From Silvania confinis (GTDB lineage Bacteria > Pseudomonadota > Gammaproteobacteria > Enterobacterales > Enterobacteriaceae), in NCBI RefSeq assembly GCF_025564085.1, contig NZ_JAMGZJ010000075.1, forward strand, positions 214,367 to 278,366: 64,000 nt of DNA. Direction: 5' to 3'. The notes under the pieces are model-generated. The model had not been told where the DNA came from. It searched no databases and worked only from the letters and a program-made list of their open reading frames with translations. This document shows, one piece after another, positions 38,158 through 46,353 of the stretch; position 1 is the stretch's first letter, and each line of letters opens with the position of its first letter. The position numbers and the translations under genes were made by a program.

Positions 38158-40641
38158 TTATTTTCTCATATTGTCTGGCAGGCAATGACGTTGCTCTGCC
38201 TTTCCGTGCAGGATGTAATGAAGCAACGGGTTGATGGTTCCCTCGGCCACGTCCGCATAAGTTTGTATATACCAACGCGTATCAAATAACTCACTCGGGC
38301 TGTACCCTTTATCGGCACCTATCTGAATAAAGTGCTCAATTGCAGAGAGGCCAGAATCCGCAACCTCTGGGTAACGATGCTGATACCAGAGTTCATCAAA
38401 CAAACCAGACGTAGCGATACGTTCTGCATTGCTCACAGTTGTTAATGTATTTTTTGGACTTTCTTTGAACGGGCGGGCCAGCGCGCGCACAGGCGCGGTC
38501 AGTTTCCATGAGACGGTTTGTTTCAGGCTCTGCGCCCGGTCTTTCGCTTTTTGCAATTGCAGTTCTTTCTGTTGCAGCTCACGGGTCAGTTGCTCGGTGT
38601 GGCGTGTCATGATCGCCAGCTCACGAAAACGCTCAGCGACATTCGCTTCCATTTCTTCGCTGCGCTGATCCATTTCACTGATATGCACATTGAGTTGAGC
38701 TGCTTGCTGCAGGCTCACAGCGAGTTGCTGTTGCAGGTTTGTCTGGTGTTTTACCATCTCAGCCTGTTCAGCGTTCCAGAGCTGCTGATGAGCGTAATGC
38801 TCTTCTTGTTGTTTTTGTTTTTCGTTTTCAGCATCGGCCAGGGACTGATCACGTTCTTCCAGCCAGCGGGTCAACATCGCTAACTCGGTAAAGCGTTCAT
38901 CCAGTGTTTGTTTCAGCCGGCTCAACTGCTCACCATGCTCAGAATGTTCCGCACGGTATTTCTGTTGCAGGGTGGCTAACTGGTCACGGACTTGCCCAAG
39001 CTCATCACCCTGTTTCTCACTATTCTGTACGCTTTCAGCCAGCTTCTGATTCAGATTATCGATTTCGACTGAACGTGCATCTAATGCAGTATTCAGGCTT
39101 AGTTGGGTTGATTCGTATTGCTCAAGCTCTACCCGACCAGCTTCCAGCTCGGTGGTTAAGAGGTCACATTGCATTTGAAGCTGATGATGCGTTTCAGCCA
39201 GCGCCTGCTTTTGTTCCTGCCAGTGAGTGGCTTCCTGCGTTTTATTTGCAAGTGCCCTGGTCAACTCGTCCTGCTGCTGCCGGGCAACCGTCACGGCTGT
39301 CACTTGTTCATCAATCTGCTGCTGTAGCAAGCCGAGCTGATGTGATTGCTCAGTTAGCGCCAGGTTACTTTTACTGAGTGCGAGAGTCAGTTGAGCTGCG
39401 CGCTGCGTCTCTTCGTTCAGGCTTAGCGCCTGATCGTGAAGCCTCTGCTGCTGCACGTGCTGGTGTTCACCCATCTCTGTTTTTTGCTCAAACAGGGCCT
39501 GCTTTTCCTGTGCAATCAGGTCGCGTTCTGCCGCTGTTTGCGTTAATTGTTGGCGGGTGTCTTCCAGTACATTTTCCAGGGTGTGCTGACTTTCCAGACT
39601 CTGGTCACGCTGTTGCTCGCATAAAACAAGGGCAGTCTTGCCATCAACAACCTGTTGTTGGCACTGCGCTAATTCAGCAGCAAGCGCATTGGCCCGCTGG
39701 TGTTGAGTGGCGAGTTCAACGGCTTGTCCATTGAGCTGTTCAAGTTCACTTTGCAGCGCCGAAAGAGAGTGATGTTGGGCGGTGATTCGCTCCGCCAGAC
39801 GACCTCTTTCCAGCGCATGTTGCTCCATGGTCTGCTGGGTTTCGGCCTGCAGGTTGCCTTGCTGCACAGCCATCTGGCGCTTTATTTCACCGTTTTCCCA
39901 GCTGTCACCGCAGGCTTTACCCAGGCGAGAGAAGACTTCATGTACTTGCTTGGTGGCATGTGCATTTTCTGAAAGACCATACAGACTCAACATCTCAGCG
40001 GTCTGCTCACTGCCTACACCAATTACGCCCAGTCCATGACCGTGGGCAAACTCAAAATGGGGATACCGCTGCTTGAGTTCGTCCAGCAACTGAAATACCC
40101 CAAAGCCGCGTTCGCGCACATTGGTATCGTGCATGATAACCACGGCTTTATCAGAGAGCTTAGGTAACCAGCTGTCAAAGTCGTGGCGCACCGCTTCAAG
40201 GGTATGCAGGCCGTCGATATGCAGTAAATCAATACTGCCCGGCGAGAAGTGTTCCAGCGCCTGGTCGAATGTGCTGCGAACGAGGGTTGAAAAGCTGGAG
40301 TAGTGTTGCTGGTTATGTTCAGAAATCTGGCGATAGACCTCTTCACCATATTGACCGGCGTGTTCGTCGCCACCCCAGGTATCCACCGCGTAGCACTGCG
40401 TCTCCAGATCTAACTTTGATACGGCCTGGCAGAATGAAAAGTATGAGCTGCCATAGTGGGTGCCCAGCTCAACAATTTTTCGTGGACGCAACGTCGTCAT
40501 CAGCCAGAAGGCAAACGGAATATGTTCAAGCCACGCTGACTGTGCAATATAGGCTGGGCGCCAAAAAATAGGGCGTTGAAAAATAAAGTCCAGGTCGATG
40601 TTGGAGTGCGCCACTGGATGGCTGTTTTGTGGACTGATCAT
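38158..40641 (-). CDS. Methyltransferase fused to a long coiled coil and WY-repeats, possible chain terminator/ruler
   Basis: The 827-residue protein begins with a class I SAM-dependent methyltransferase domain (about residues 45-205: KIVELGTHYGSSYFSF, SIDLLHIDGLHTLEAV, VVIMHDTNVRERGFGVF) of the cephalosporin-hydroxylase/Methyltransf_24 type. About 460 residues of Gln/Glu-rich coiled coil follow (about 250-710), including repeated RFTELAMLTR and RFRELAIMTR segments. The C-terminus carries two WY-x7-DV repeats (about 748-825). The ATG follows GAAGGG. A methyltransferase on a rod is the plan of WbdD, the O-antigen chain-length terminator. A similar role in capsule length is inferred. Confidence 0.82.
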   Translation of the reverse strand: MISPQNSHPVAHSNIDLDFIFQRPIFWRPAYIAQSAWLEHIPFAFWLMTTLRPRKIVELGTHYGSSYFSFCQAVSKLDLETQCYAVDTWGGDEHAGQYGEEVYRQISEHNQQHYSSFSTLVRSTFDQALEHFSPGSIDLLHIDGLHTLEAVRHDFDSWLPKLSDKAVVIMHDTNVRERGFGVFQLLDELKQRYPHFEFAHGHGLGVIGVGSEQTAEMLSLYGLSENAHATKQVHEVFSRLGKACGDSWENGEIKRQMAVQQGNLQAETQQTMEQHALERGRLAERITAQHHSLSALQSELEQLNGQAVELATQHQRANALAAELAQCQQQVVDGKTALVLCEQQRDQSLESQHTLENVLEDTRQQLTQTAAERDLIAQEKQALFEQKTEMGEHQHVQQQRLHDQALSLNEETQRAAQLTLALSKSNLALTEQSHQLGLLQQQIDEQVTAVTVARQQQDELTRALANKTQEATHWQEQKQALAETHHQLQMQCDLLTTELEAGRVELEQYESTQLSLNTALDARSVEIDNLNQKLAESVQNSEKQGDELGQVRDQLATLQQKYRAEHSEHGEQLSRLKQTLDERFTELAMLTRWLEERDQSLADAENEKQKQQEEHYAHQQLWNAEQAEMVKHQTNLQQQLAVSLQQAAQLNVHISEMDQRSEEMEANVAERFRELAIMTRHTEQLTRELQQKELQLQKAKDRAQSLKQTVSWKLTAPVRALARPFKESPKNTLTTVSNAERIATSGLFDELWYQHRYPEVADSGLSAIEHFIQIGADKGYSPSELFDTRWYIQTYADVAEGTINPLLHYILHGKAEQRHCLPDNMRK

Positions 40642-40778
40642 GGAAGATATCCCTTCAGAAATAAATGTATAAGTCAGCGAAAATGGCCCGCAGCGGGCAT
40701 GCTTTAAAAATCGATGGCGAAAGACCGAAAGCCAGAAATATTCTCACCACAAATGGATGTATTTCTGAAAGTGGGCTG

Positions 40779-41981
40779 TCAGTCCTGATGTTCTCGTAAG
40801 GTTGCCAGGCCCATTACAATCAAGCCGTATAACAAGCACAGAAGTACGCCGGTGGTGATCAGGTTATAAATACGGCGTGGATATTCTGCATCTTCAGCAC
40901 GTGTCGGTTGGCTGATGACCAGAAGATGCTTAAGCTTCCGATACGCCTCCACTCTGGCTTGTTCAAGGCTGATAAGTCCCGTTTTATAGAGGTCTGCTGC
41001 CAGGGTTGCCTGAGTTTGCACATCCATATATCGGGCATTGATCTCGTTCATCGCATCTTTATTCTCACCCGTCAGCCGGCTTTGCTCCTGAGAAAGCTGT
41101 TGAGTTAAAGCATCAACTCTAGCCTGCACGGAGATTACGGCAGGTGCGGTTTCTCTCATATAGCTCTGTAATTGTTTCAACTGCGCCTGCTGACGAGCGA
41201 GTTCGCCTTCGATCTGGCTGACTACGCCCAGCCGGGCCGAACTGGTTGATTCCGGGCTAATCAGATGGTGGCTGTTTTGAAACTCCAGCACTTTAGTTTT
41301 CTCGGTCTGTACGCGTTGGTAGGCACGGTCGACCTCTTTTTCGACAAAGGCCAACTGTTCCAGTGCTACCTGATGTCCTAGTTTATTAATAAAAAGGTCA
41401 GACTCTTTGAGCATCAATCCAACAACGCGTTGACCATATTCAGGATCAAACGCTTGCAGCTCAATTGTCAGCACCCCTGATAACTCATCCAGATGTAATG
41501 ACAAATGTTGGCGGTAATACTTAATGAAGGCTTCCTTGCTTACATCTCCTGGCAGCCGGGAGAAATAGTCCACTTTGTGGCTCTGATAATGAGCTTTTAA
41601 ACCTAGCTCCTTGTCCAGTTTATCGAGCAGATCCGGTGATTTGAGATAATCCTGGATTATCAGGACATCTTCATGATTGCTTCCACCCAAACCTAACATT
41701 GATAGGGCATCGGGTAGCATTTTGATCTGGTCTGCTTTCTTAACGACTAATTCCGCCCGGCTGACGTAGCGGTCTGAAGCAACAAAGCCAAAATAGATAA
41801 CGGCGATGGCAAAACATGCTACTACCCACATAAAACTGCCGAGCTTCAGGCTTTGTTTCCATGAGCGGTGGGCGAGCTTATAGCCGCTTGAATCGACAAT
41901 AAAATGTTTAGGTTTGGTTTTTAATTTGTGCAGCTTGCGCATCAAACCGGAGGATTTGTTGGAGCGGATTGGCTGGGTCAT
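40779..41981 (-). CDS. kpsE: KpsE, inner-membrane polysaccharide co-polymerase/export protein
   Basis: The 400-residue protein has two membrane segments, near residues 50-70 and 370-392, enclosing a large periplasmic part with coiled coil (about 200-320). This is the plan of the KpsE/BexC/CtrB family, which joins the inner-membrane ABC transporter to the outer-membrane channel KpsD. A conserved SMLGLGGSNHEDVLIIQDYLKSP segment follows the first helix. It lies 12 bases after kpsT, as expected for kpsDMTE. Confidence 0.94.
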   Translation of the reverse strand: MTQPIRSNKSSGLMRKLHKLKTKPKHFIVDSSGYKLAHRSWKQSLKLGSFMWVVACFAIAVIYFGFVASDRYVSRAELVVKKADQIKMLPDALSMLGLGGSNHEDVLIIQDYLKSPDLLDKLDKELGLKAHYQSHKVDYFSRLPGDVSKEAFIKYYRQHLSLHLDELSGVLTIELQAFDPEYGQRVVGLMLKESDLFINKLGHQVALEQLAFVEKEVDRAYQRVQTEKTKVLEFQNSHHLISPESTSSARLGVVSQIEGELARQQAQLKQLQSYMRETAPAVISVQARVDALTQQLSQEQSRLTGENKDAMNEINARYMDVQTQATLAADLYKTGLISLEQARVEAYRKLKHLLVISQPTRAEDAEYPRRIYNLITTGVLLCLLYGLIVMGLATLREHQD

Positions 41982-41993
41982 GATTTTAGCTTG

Positions 41994-42644
41994 TTATAGT
42001 TTCTGATAAATGCGGATTGCGTCTTCGATGTCATCGAACATTTCGAGGGAGCTGTTACGCAGCAAAATTCCCATGTCGCATTGTTGACGTAAATTCTTCA
42101 TATCGTGCGAGACCATGATTAAGCTGGCGGTCTCGCGCTTTTGGGTAAAGACATCAATGCACTTCTGTTTAAAGCGGGCATCCCCTACTGACATAATTTC
42201 GTCGGTTAGGTAGATTTCAAAATCAAAGGCCATACTCACAGCGAAGGAGAACTTAGACTTCATGCCGCTGGAATAACCTTTAATTGGCAGCTCGAAATGC
42301 TGGCCAATCTCAGCAAATTCCTTTACCCACTCTTCGATGGCTTGGGTGTCACGTACGCCATGGATACGACAAACAAAGCGAGTGTTCTCCCGTCCGGTCA
42401 TGCTCCCCTGAAAACCGCCACCAAGAGCGAGGGGCCAGGAGACGCGACAGTGTCGCGTCAGCTTTCCTTTATTAGGCATATCCATCCCGCCCAATAAGCG
42501 CAGCAATGTCGATTTACCGGCTCCGTTAACACCTAAAATACCGATATTGCGGTCACGGGGTAACGTGATACTCACGTCACGTAAAACGTAGTTGCGACCA
42601 AATTTTGTGGGGTAATACTTCGATACGTTATCCAGAGTGATCAT
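41994..42644 (-). CDS. kpsT: KpsT, ATP-binding protein of the capsule exporter
   Basis: The 216-residue ABC ATPase drives export of the lipid-linked capsule across the inner membrane. It has the Walker A motif GVNGAGKST (residues 38-46), a divergent signature SSGMKSKFSFAVSM typical of KpsT, and Walker B YLTDEIM. It pairs with KpsM, whose gene ends 12 bases upstream. Confidence 0.96.
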   Translation of the reverse strand: MITLDNVSKYYPTKFGRNYVLRDVSITLPRDRNIGILGVNGAGKSTLLRLLGGMDMPNKGKLTRHCRVSWPLALGGGFQGSMTGRENTRFVCRIHGVRDTQAIEEWVKEFAEIGQHFELPIKGYSSGMKSKFSFAVSMAFDFEIYLTDEIMSVGDARFKQKCIDVFTQKRETASLIMVSHDMKNLRQQCDMGILLRNSSLEMFDDIEDAIRIYQKL

Positions 42645-42656
42645 GCTTCTTCTACT

Positions 42657-43457
42657 TTAACTGGCAATCAGGCGACGATGGCTCAGGCGATAACAGCTCA
42701 TCGCAAAGGTCAGGAGTACCAGTGTTACTAACGACAAATAGGCCCCACTGACATCCGGGCTGACATAGCCGGAGATCCAACTGCCTCGGATCAGCTCAAC
42801 GGCATGCACCAATGGGTTCCACAAAAACCAGTGTTGATACTGTGACGGTATGGTTGCCAGGGGGTACATCACGCAGGAGATAAACATCAAAGGCATCATT
42901 AACAAACTTAGGAACTTATCGGCTTCTTTAAATAAATTACCCAATACGCAAAAAATGATGCCAAGTGAAAAGGAAAAGATCATCAAAAGGAAATAGATAA
43001 GAACAACTTCTAAGGGATCGTTGGGGATGGCATCAAAACCAAACCACAGTAAGCCTAAGACCAATACACAGCCCACAACCATGCCAATAACCATTTCGAG
43101 AATAAAACGGGAAACAAAGGTAGCGAAGGGTGTGACCTGTCGATAGCAAAACAATCCTTTGTTAGCATTAACAGCTGATTGCAGCTTACTCACCACATTC
43201 CTGAAAAAGAGAAAAGGAAGGTAACTTGCAGTAATAAACAGGGGTGCAGGCGCTCCGCCAAAGCCACTATGTCCGCGCATGCCAAAAATCAAACTAAAGG
43301 CACCAATCATCAACAGCGGATCCAACAGCGCCCAGGCATATCCCAGCCGGTAACTACCAAACCGGGTTTTTAACTCGCGAATAAGCAGGCCAAACGTTAC
43401 ATCGCGCAGCACCTGGAACGGGCTGCGGGGCGTTTGATTGAGAATGGGTTTAAACAT
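42657..43457 (-). CDS. kpsM: KpsM, permease of the capsule exporter
   Basis: The 266-residue ABC-2 type permease has six hydrophobic segments and the conserved N-terminal DVTFGLLIRELKTRFGSYRLGYAWALLDPL. It forms the membrane channel with KpsT. It lies 54 bases after kpsD. A strong hairpin (43479-43500) sits in that gap. Confidence 0.95.
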   Translation of the reverse strand: MFKPILNQTPRSPFQVLRDVTFGLLIRELKTRFGSYRLGYAWALLDPLLMIGAFSLIFGMRGHSGFGGAPAPLFITASYLPFLFFRNVVSKLQSAVNANKGLFCYRQVTPFATFVSRFILEMVIGMVVGCVLVLGLLWFGFDAIPNDPLEVVLIYFLLMIFSFSLGIIFCVLGNLFKEADKFLSLLMMPLMFISCVMYPLATIPSQYQHWFLWNPLVHAVELIRGSWISGYVSPDVSGAYLSLVTLVLLTFAMSCYRLSHRRLIAS

Positions 43458-43478
43458 GGATAATCGTTACCGTACGTC

Positions 43479-43500
43479 AGGCTCGCCCGCAGGCGAGCCT
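43479..43500 (-). other. Intercistronic hairpin between kpsD and kpsM
   Basis: AGGCTCGCC-CGCA-GGCGAGCCT is a perfect nine-base stem in the gap between the genes. No T run follows on the minus strand, so it more likely stabilises the kpsD message than ends transcription. Confidence 0.55.
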
Positions 43501-43511
43501 GTCTTTAAGGA

Positions 43512-45272
43512 TTAATTCAGGACCACGTTGGCCGCCACGGCAATCTGATAGACCACCTGGGTAATGTCTTTGATCGACTGCATCATTTTGCTGTCGATCT
43601 TCGGCATGACCAGAATCTGATCGCCCGGCAATACGCTTCCCCGTTCTGTAAACTCCATCAGCCCGTTGGCATGCACCACCGCAATGCGCTGGTCGTTGGC
43701 GCGCTCGGTAAACCCGCCCGCCCAGGCTACATAGTCGTCAAGTTTGGCATTTTCGTTGTAGACCACCGCCTGCGGCATCATCACTTCGCCACCCACCTGA
43801 ATCAGGTCGGTCTTGTTCGGGATCACAATCTGGTCGCCCTGTTCCAGCAGGATGTTGGCAATCACGCCCTTATCCGACACCACCACTTTACCCAGCGGCT
43901 GGATCTTGCGGGCCTTTTCCACAAAGCGCATGACCAGCTCGGCTTCTTTCGAGCGAATGGTCGCTTCGCCATCGGAGTTTGCCGGCGCGGTAAACACGCT
44001 GCGCTCCAGACGGTTGAGAGAGTCGTCCAGCATCTCTTTCTGCCGGGCGGCCACGCTCTTACGCATGATGTAAATCGAGCCGTAATCCGCAAGCTTAGGA
44101 TCAATCGGGATATGGTTGAGCAGCTCGTGCAGGCGAGTGTCTTTACGCACGGTGAAGTAAGACGGCCCACGGTAGCTGCCCATCACCTGCACATCGTAAA
44201 CCTGCGCATGCATGTCGTCGTTGAACAGGACTTTGTCGCCATCGCTCAGCTGGATGTTGGCGAAATCTTTGTACGGCATATACACCGAGAACGGGCCGGA
44301 AGGGCGATCGCCAATCACGCCCACGTGGCTCACCTTGGCGAGCGGCAGGGCATAGTCGATCAGTTCAGAGGCCTGGGTGTTGTTGGCTTTTAACTCGAAG
44401 CGGAACGGGTTACGCACTTTACCGGCCACGTTGATCATCGGCCCCTGCGGATCGACCAGAATCACGTCCTGATCTTTCAGCGCGAGCTTCGGCATTTTGC
44501 CCTGCTGCATAAACGCATACAGGTCGATCTGCTGGATCACCCGGTTCTGGCGTAGCACCTTAATATGACGATAGCTGCCGCGATCGGAGTCAATACCCCC
44601 TGCGCGTTTCAGGAAATAGAGCACGCTGTCGGAAGATTGCCCGGCATATTGCCCTGGGCGGATCACCGGCCCGGTAACAAATACGCTCACCGGCGTGGCG
44701 GTAAGTAAATTTACGTAAACATTTACATTATTGGTAAACACTTCGCTGATGTGGCTGGTGACCAGATTATTCACTTTGCTGGCGGCCACATTCTTGACAT
44801 TAATCGGTCCAACGTCAGGAATAAAAATATTACCCTGATTGTCGACCGTTACCACGTTAGAGAAATTAACCGCGCCCCAGATCCAGATATTCAGCTTATC
44901 GCCGGGGGCAATCAGGTAATTGTCGGTCAACCCGTCGCTACGCTCGGTCTCGTAGCCACCGGCAAACAGGTTTGCGCCGTACGGTGGCGGCAGGCCGGAC
45001 TCGGATTGGGGCAGCAGTTTGCGGACATCGGATTCGCCAGGCAGCAGCATGCCCTGTCGATTTTGCTGGGCAAAAGTGCCGGTGACGGAGGAGGTGTTGG
45101 CCTCGCCGCTTAAGGTTGACTGCGCGCCAAGCTGGGGCCGGGCGTTGTCATCCGTGGGGGCATTAAAACCAAATGCCTGCGCCTGTTCTGCGGTTGGCGC
45201 GGCGAAAGACGTGCAGGAGAAGCAGGCCAGCAGCAGCAGCGCGGGCAATTGCCGAAATTTCAGTGTGTTCAC
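43512..45272 (-). CDS. kpsD: KpsD, periplasmic/outer-membrane polysaccharide export protein
   Basis: The protein has 586 residues counted from the GTG at 45272 (MNTLKFRQLPALLLL), preceded by AAGAGAAC, and begins with a Sec signal peptide ending near SFA-AP. An alternative TTG at 45287 adds five residues but has no ribosome binding site. The PES/SLBB arrangement is clear: YLIAPGDKLNIWIWGAVNFSNVVTVDNQGNIFIPDVGPI, then several SLBB-like repeats including VFVTGPVIRPGQYAGQ and VAGKVRNPFRFEL. KpsD belongs to the OPX family and forms the exit channel for the capsule. It lies beside a small lipoprotein gene. Confidence 0.93.
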   Translation of the reverse strand: MNTLKFRQLPALLLLACFSCTSFAAPTAEQAQAFGFNAPTDDNARPQLGAQSTLSGEANTSSVTGTFAQQNRQGMLLPGESDVRKLLPQSESGLPPPYGANLFAGGYETERSDGLTDNYLIAPGDKLNIWIWGAVNFSNVVTVDNQGNIFIPDVGPINVKNVAASKVNNLVTSHISEVFTNNVNVYVNLLTATPVSVFVTGPVIRPGQYAGQSSDSVLYFLKRAGGIDSDRGSYRHIKVLRQNRVIQQIDLYAFMQQGKMPKLALKDQDVILVDPQGPMINVAGKVRNPFRFELKANNTQASELIDYALPLAKVSHVGVIGDRPSGPFSVYMPYKDFANIQLSDGDKVLFNDDMHAQVYDVQVMGSYRGPSYFTVRKDTRLHELLNHIPIDPKLADYGSIYIMRKSVAARQKEMLDDSLNRLERSVFTAPANSDGEATIRSKEAELVMRFVEKARKIQPLGKVVVSDKGVIANILLEQGDQIVIPNKTDLIQVGGEVMMPQAVVYNENAKLDDYVAWAGGFTERANDQRIAVVHANGLMEFTERGSVLPGDQILVMPKIDSKMMQSIKDITQVVYQIAVAANVVLN

Positions 45273-45287
45273 AACAGTTCTCTTCAA

Positions 45288-45662
45288 TTAGTACGCGGCA
45301 AGCAGGTTGCTGGTAGTGGCCTGGCCCAGTTGCGGGATCAGATACCACGTCTCGCCGCTCTTGCAGGTGACGCCCTGCTGGGACTGACTGTAGTTACGTT
45401 TCTGGAGCAGTTCGACGCACTCAAGACCAAGGGCAGAGACATAGCGCTGGCCCAGGGTAAAGGTGGTGCCATTAGCACTGATCGCCGCACCCATCGGCAG
45501 CGTGTTCAGCGGCTGTTGCAGGGTTGCAGTCATGGCCTGGAGGTCGGTGGAAGCGGCCTGTTCAACGAGCGGGCGTGAGGCTTCTACCTGCTTGGGTGAA
45601 TATGCGCAACCGCTAAGCGTGATAGCGAGCGAAATCACCAGAAGACGGATGGCGTTGTTCAT
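45288..45662 (-). CDS. Small outer-membrane-type lipoprotein at the head of the capsule operon
   Basis: The 124-residue protein has a signal peptide ending in the lipobox LSGC, so Cys19 is the likely lipidated residue. The residue after it is Ala, which predicts sorting to the outer membrane. The mature part includes GTTFTLGQRYVSALGLECVEL and CKSGETWYLIPQL. Its two cysteines may form a disulphide. I do not recognise a named family. It is the first gene of the capsule unit, directly before kpsD, and may assist KpsD channel assembly. That role is inferred only from position. Confidence 0.8.
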   Translation of the reverse strand: MNNAIRLLVISLAITLSGCAYSPKQVEASRPLVEQAASTDLQAMTATLQQPLNTLPMGAAISANGTTFTLGQRYVSALGLECVELLQKRNYSQSQQGVTCKSGETWYLIPQLGQATTSNLLAAY

Positions 45663-46295
45663 TTGTAAATATTTTCCATGTATTCAAAACCAGGCATGCA
45701 AATATAAAAAACACGCGGGTGCCCCGACGGATTATATTGCCCAAAGAGTGGACCAGAGAGGTAAAGCGCAAAGCAGTATGCTGAGGAAGTGAAGCAAAAA
45801 AGGGCAAAAAAAGGGTAGGCTACCGCACGGAAAATGACAATTCCGGTTAAAAAGTGTTCAATTTGGTTTAGGGTCTGCCATAAAAATACTATTCAGTAAA
45901 CCACTAAATTGTTTTTTAATTATTCACGAAAATGTTTTGTGCGCGAAAGGTTACATAAATTCGCAGATTAAGTCATTCCAAATCGATAGAAAATTCACAT
46001 GAAATACAGGAAAAATCCTAAAGGCTATTAACTCTGGGGGGTTTACTAAAAGCATATAATTAGCACTAGTTCCCCTTAGTGATTGTTTCATATAGATAGA
46101 GTTGAAGAGCGAATAAGTGCCAGTAAAAGAGATCGACCGATTTAGGCTATTAAATGGTCGTTTTTCGTACGATTGGCATAGGGTAGAAATAATGCCTGGT
46201 TTGAAAAGCCACCCCTTTCAGAAGACCTCATCCTTCATCAACCTGTGACAGGCACAATAAAGAGGCGATCGGGGCAACTATCAGTACGATTTAGG
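45663..46295. promoter_or_regulatory. Long AT-rich regulatory region between the capsule operon and tsr
   Basis: The 633 bases up to the tsr promoter contain no believable gene. It should hold the capsule promoter on the minus strand. An ops-like element lies at 45816 and a possible RcsAB-type box at 46007. The strong AT bias recalls H-NS-bound capsule promoters. The exact transcription start cannot be placed. Confidence 0.6.
45816..45827 (-). promoter_or_regulatory. ops-like (RfaH recruitment) element in the capsule leader
   Basis: Read on the minus strand it is TGCGGTAGCCTA, sharing the core GCGGTAG with the ops sequence GGCGGTAGCGT. It lies about 150 bases before the first gene of a 26-kb operon, the usual place for RfaH-dependent antitermination. 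Confidence 0.5.
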
Positions 46296-46322
46296 TAAAG
46301 TTTTCGTTTTCCAGGCCGAAAA
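46296..46322 (+). promoter_or_regulatory. Sigma-28 (FliA) promoter of tsr
   Basis: TAAAGTTT, an 11-base spacer and GCCGAAAA match the flagellar consensus TAAAGTTT-N11-GCCGATAA at all but one base. It lies 31 bases before the tsr start codon. Confidence 0.9.
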
Positions 46323-46353
46323 TTCTGTACCTGTCTGGTGGGAAAGAGAAAAC

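Noticed and set aside
45288..45662. Reading the small lipoprotein as an N-terminal part of KpsD
   Set aside because: It has its own lipobox signal, ribosome site region and stop codon, and KpsD has a separate signal peptide.
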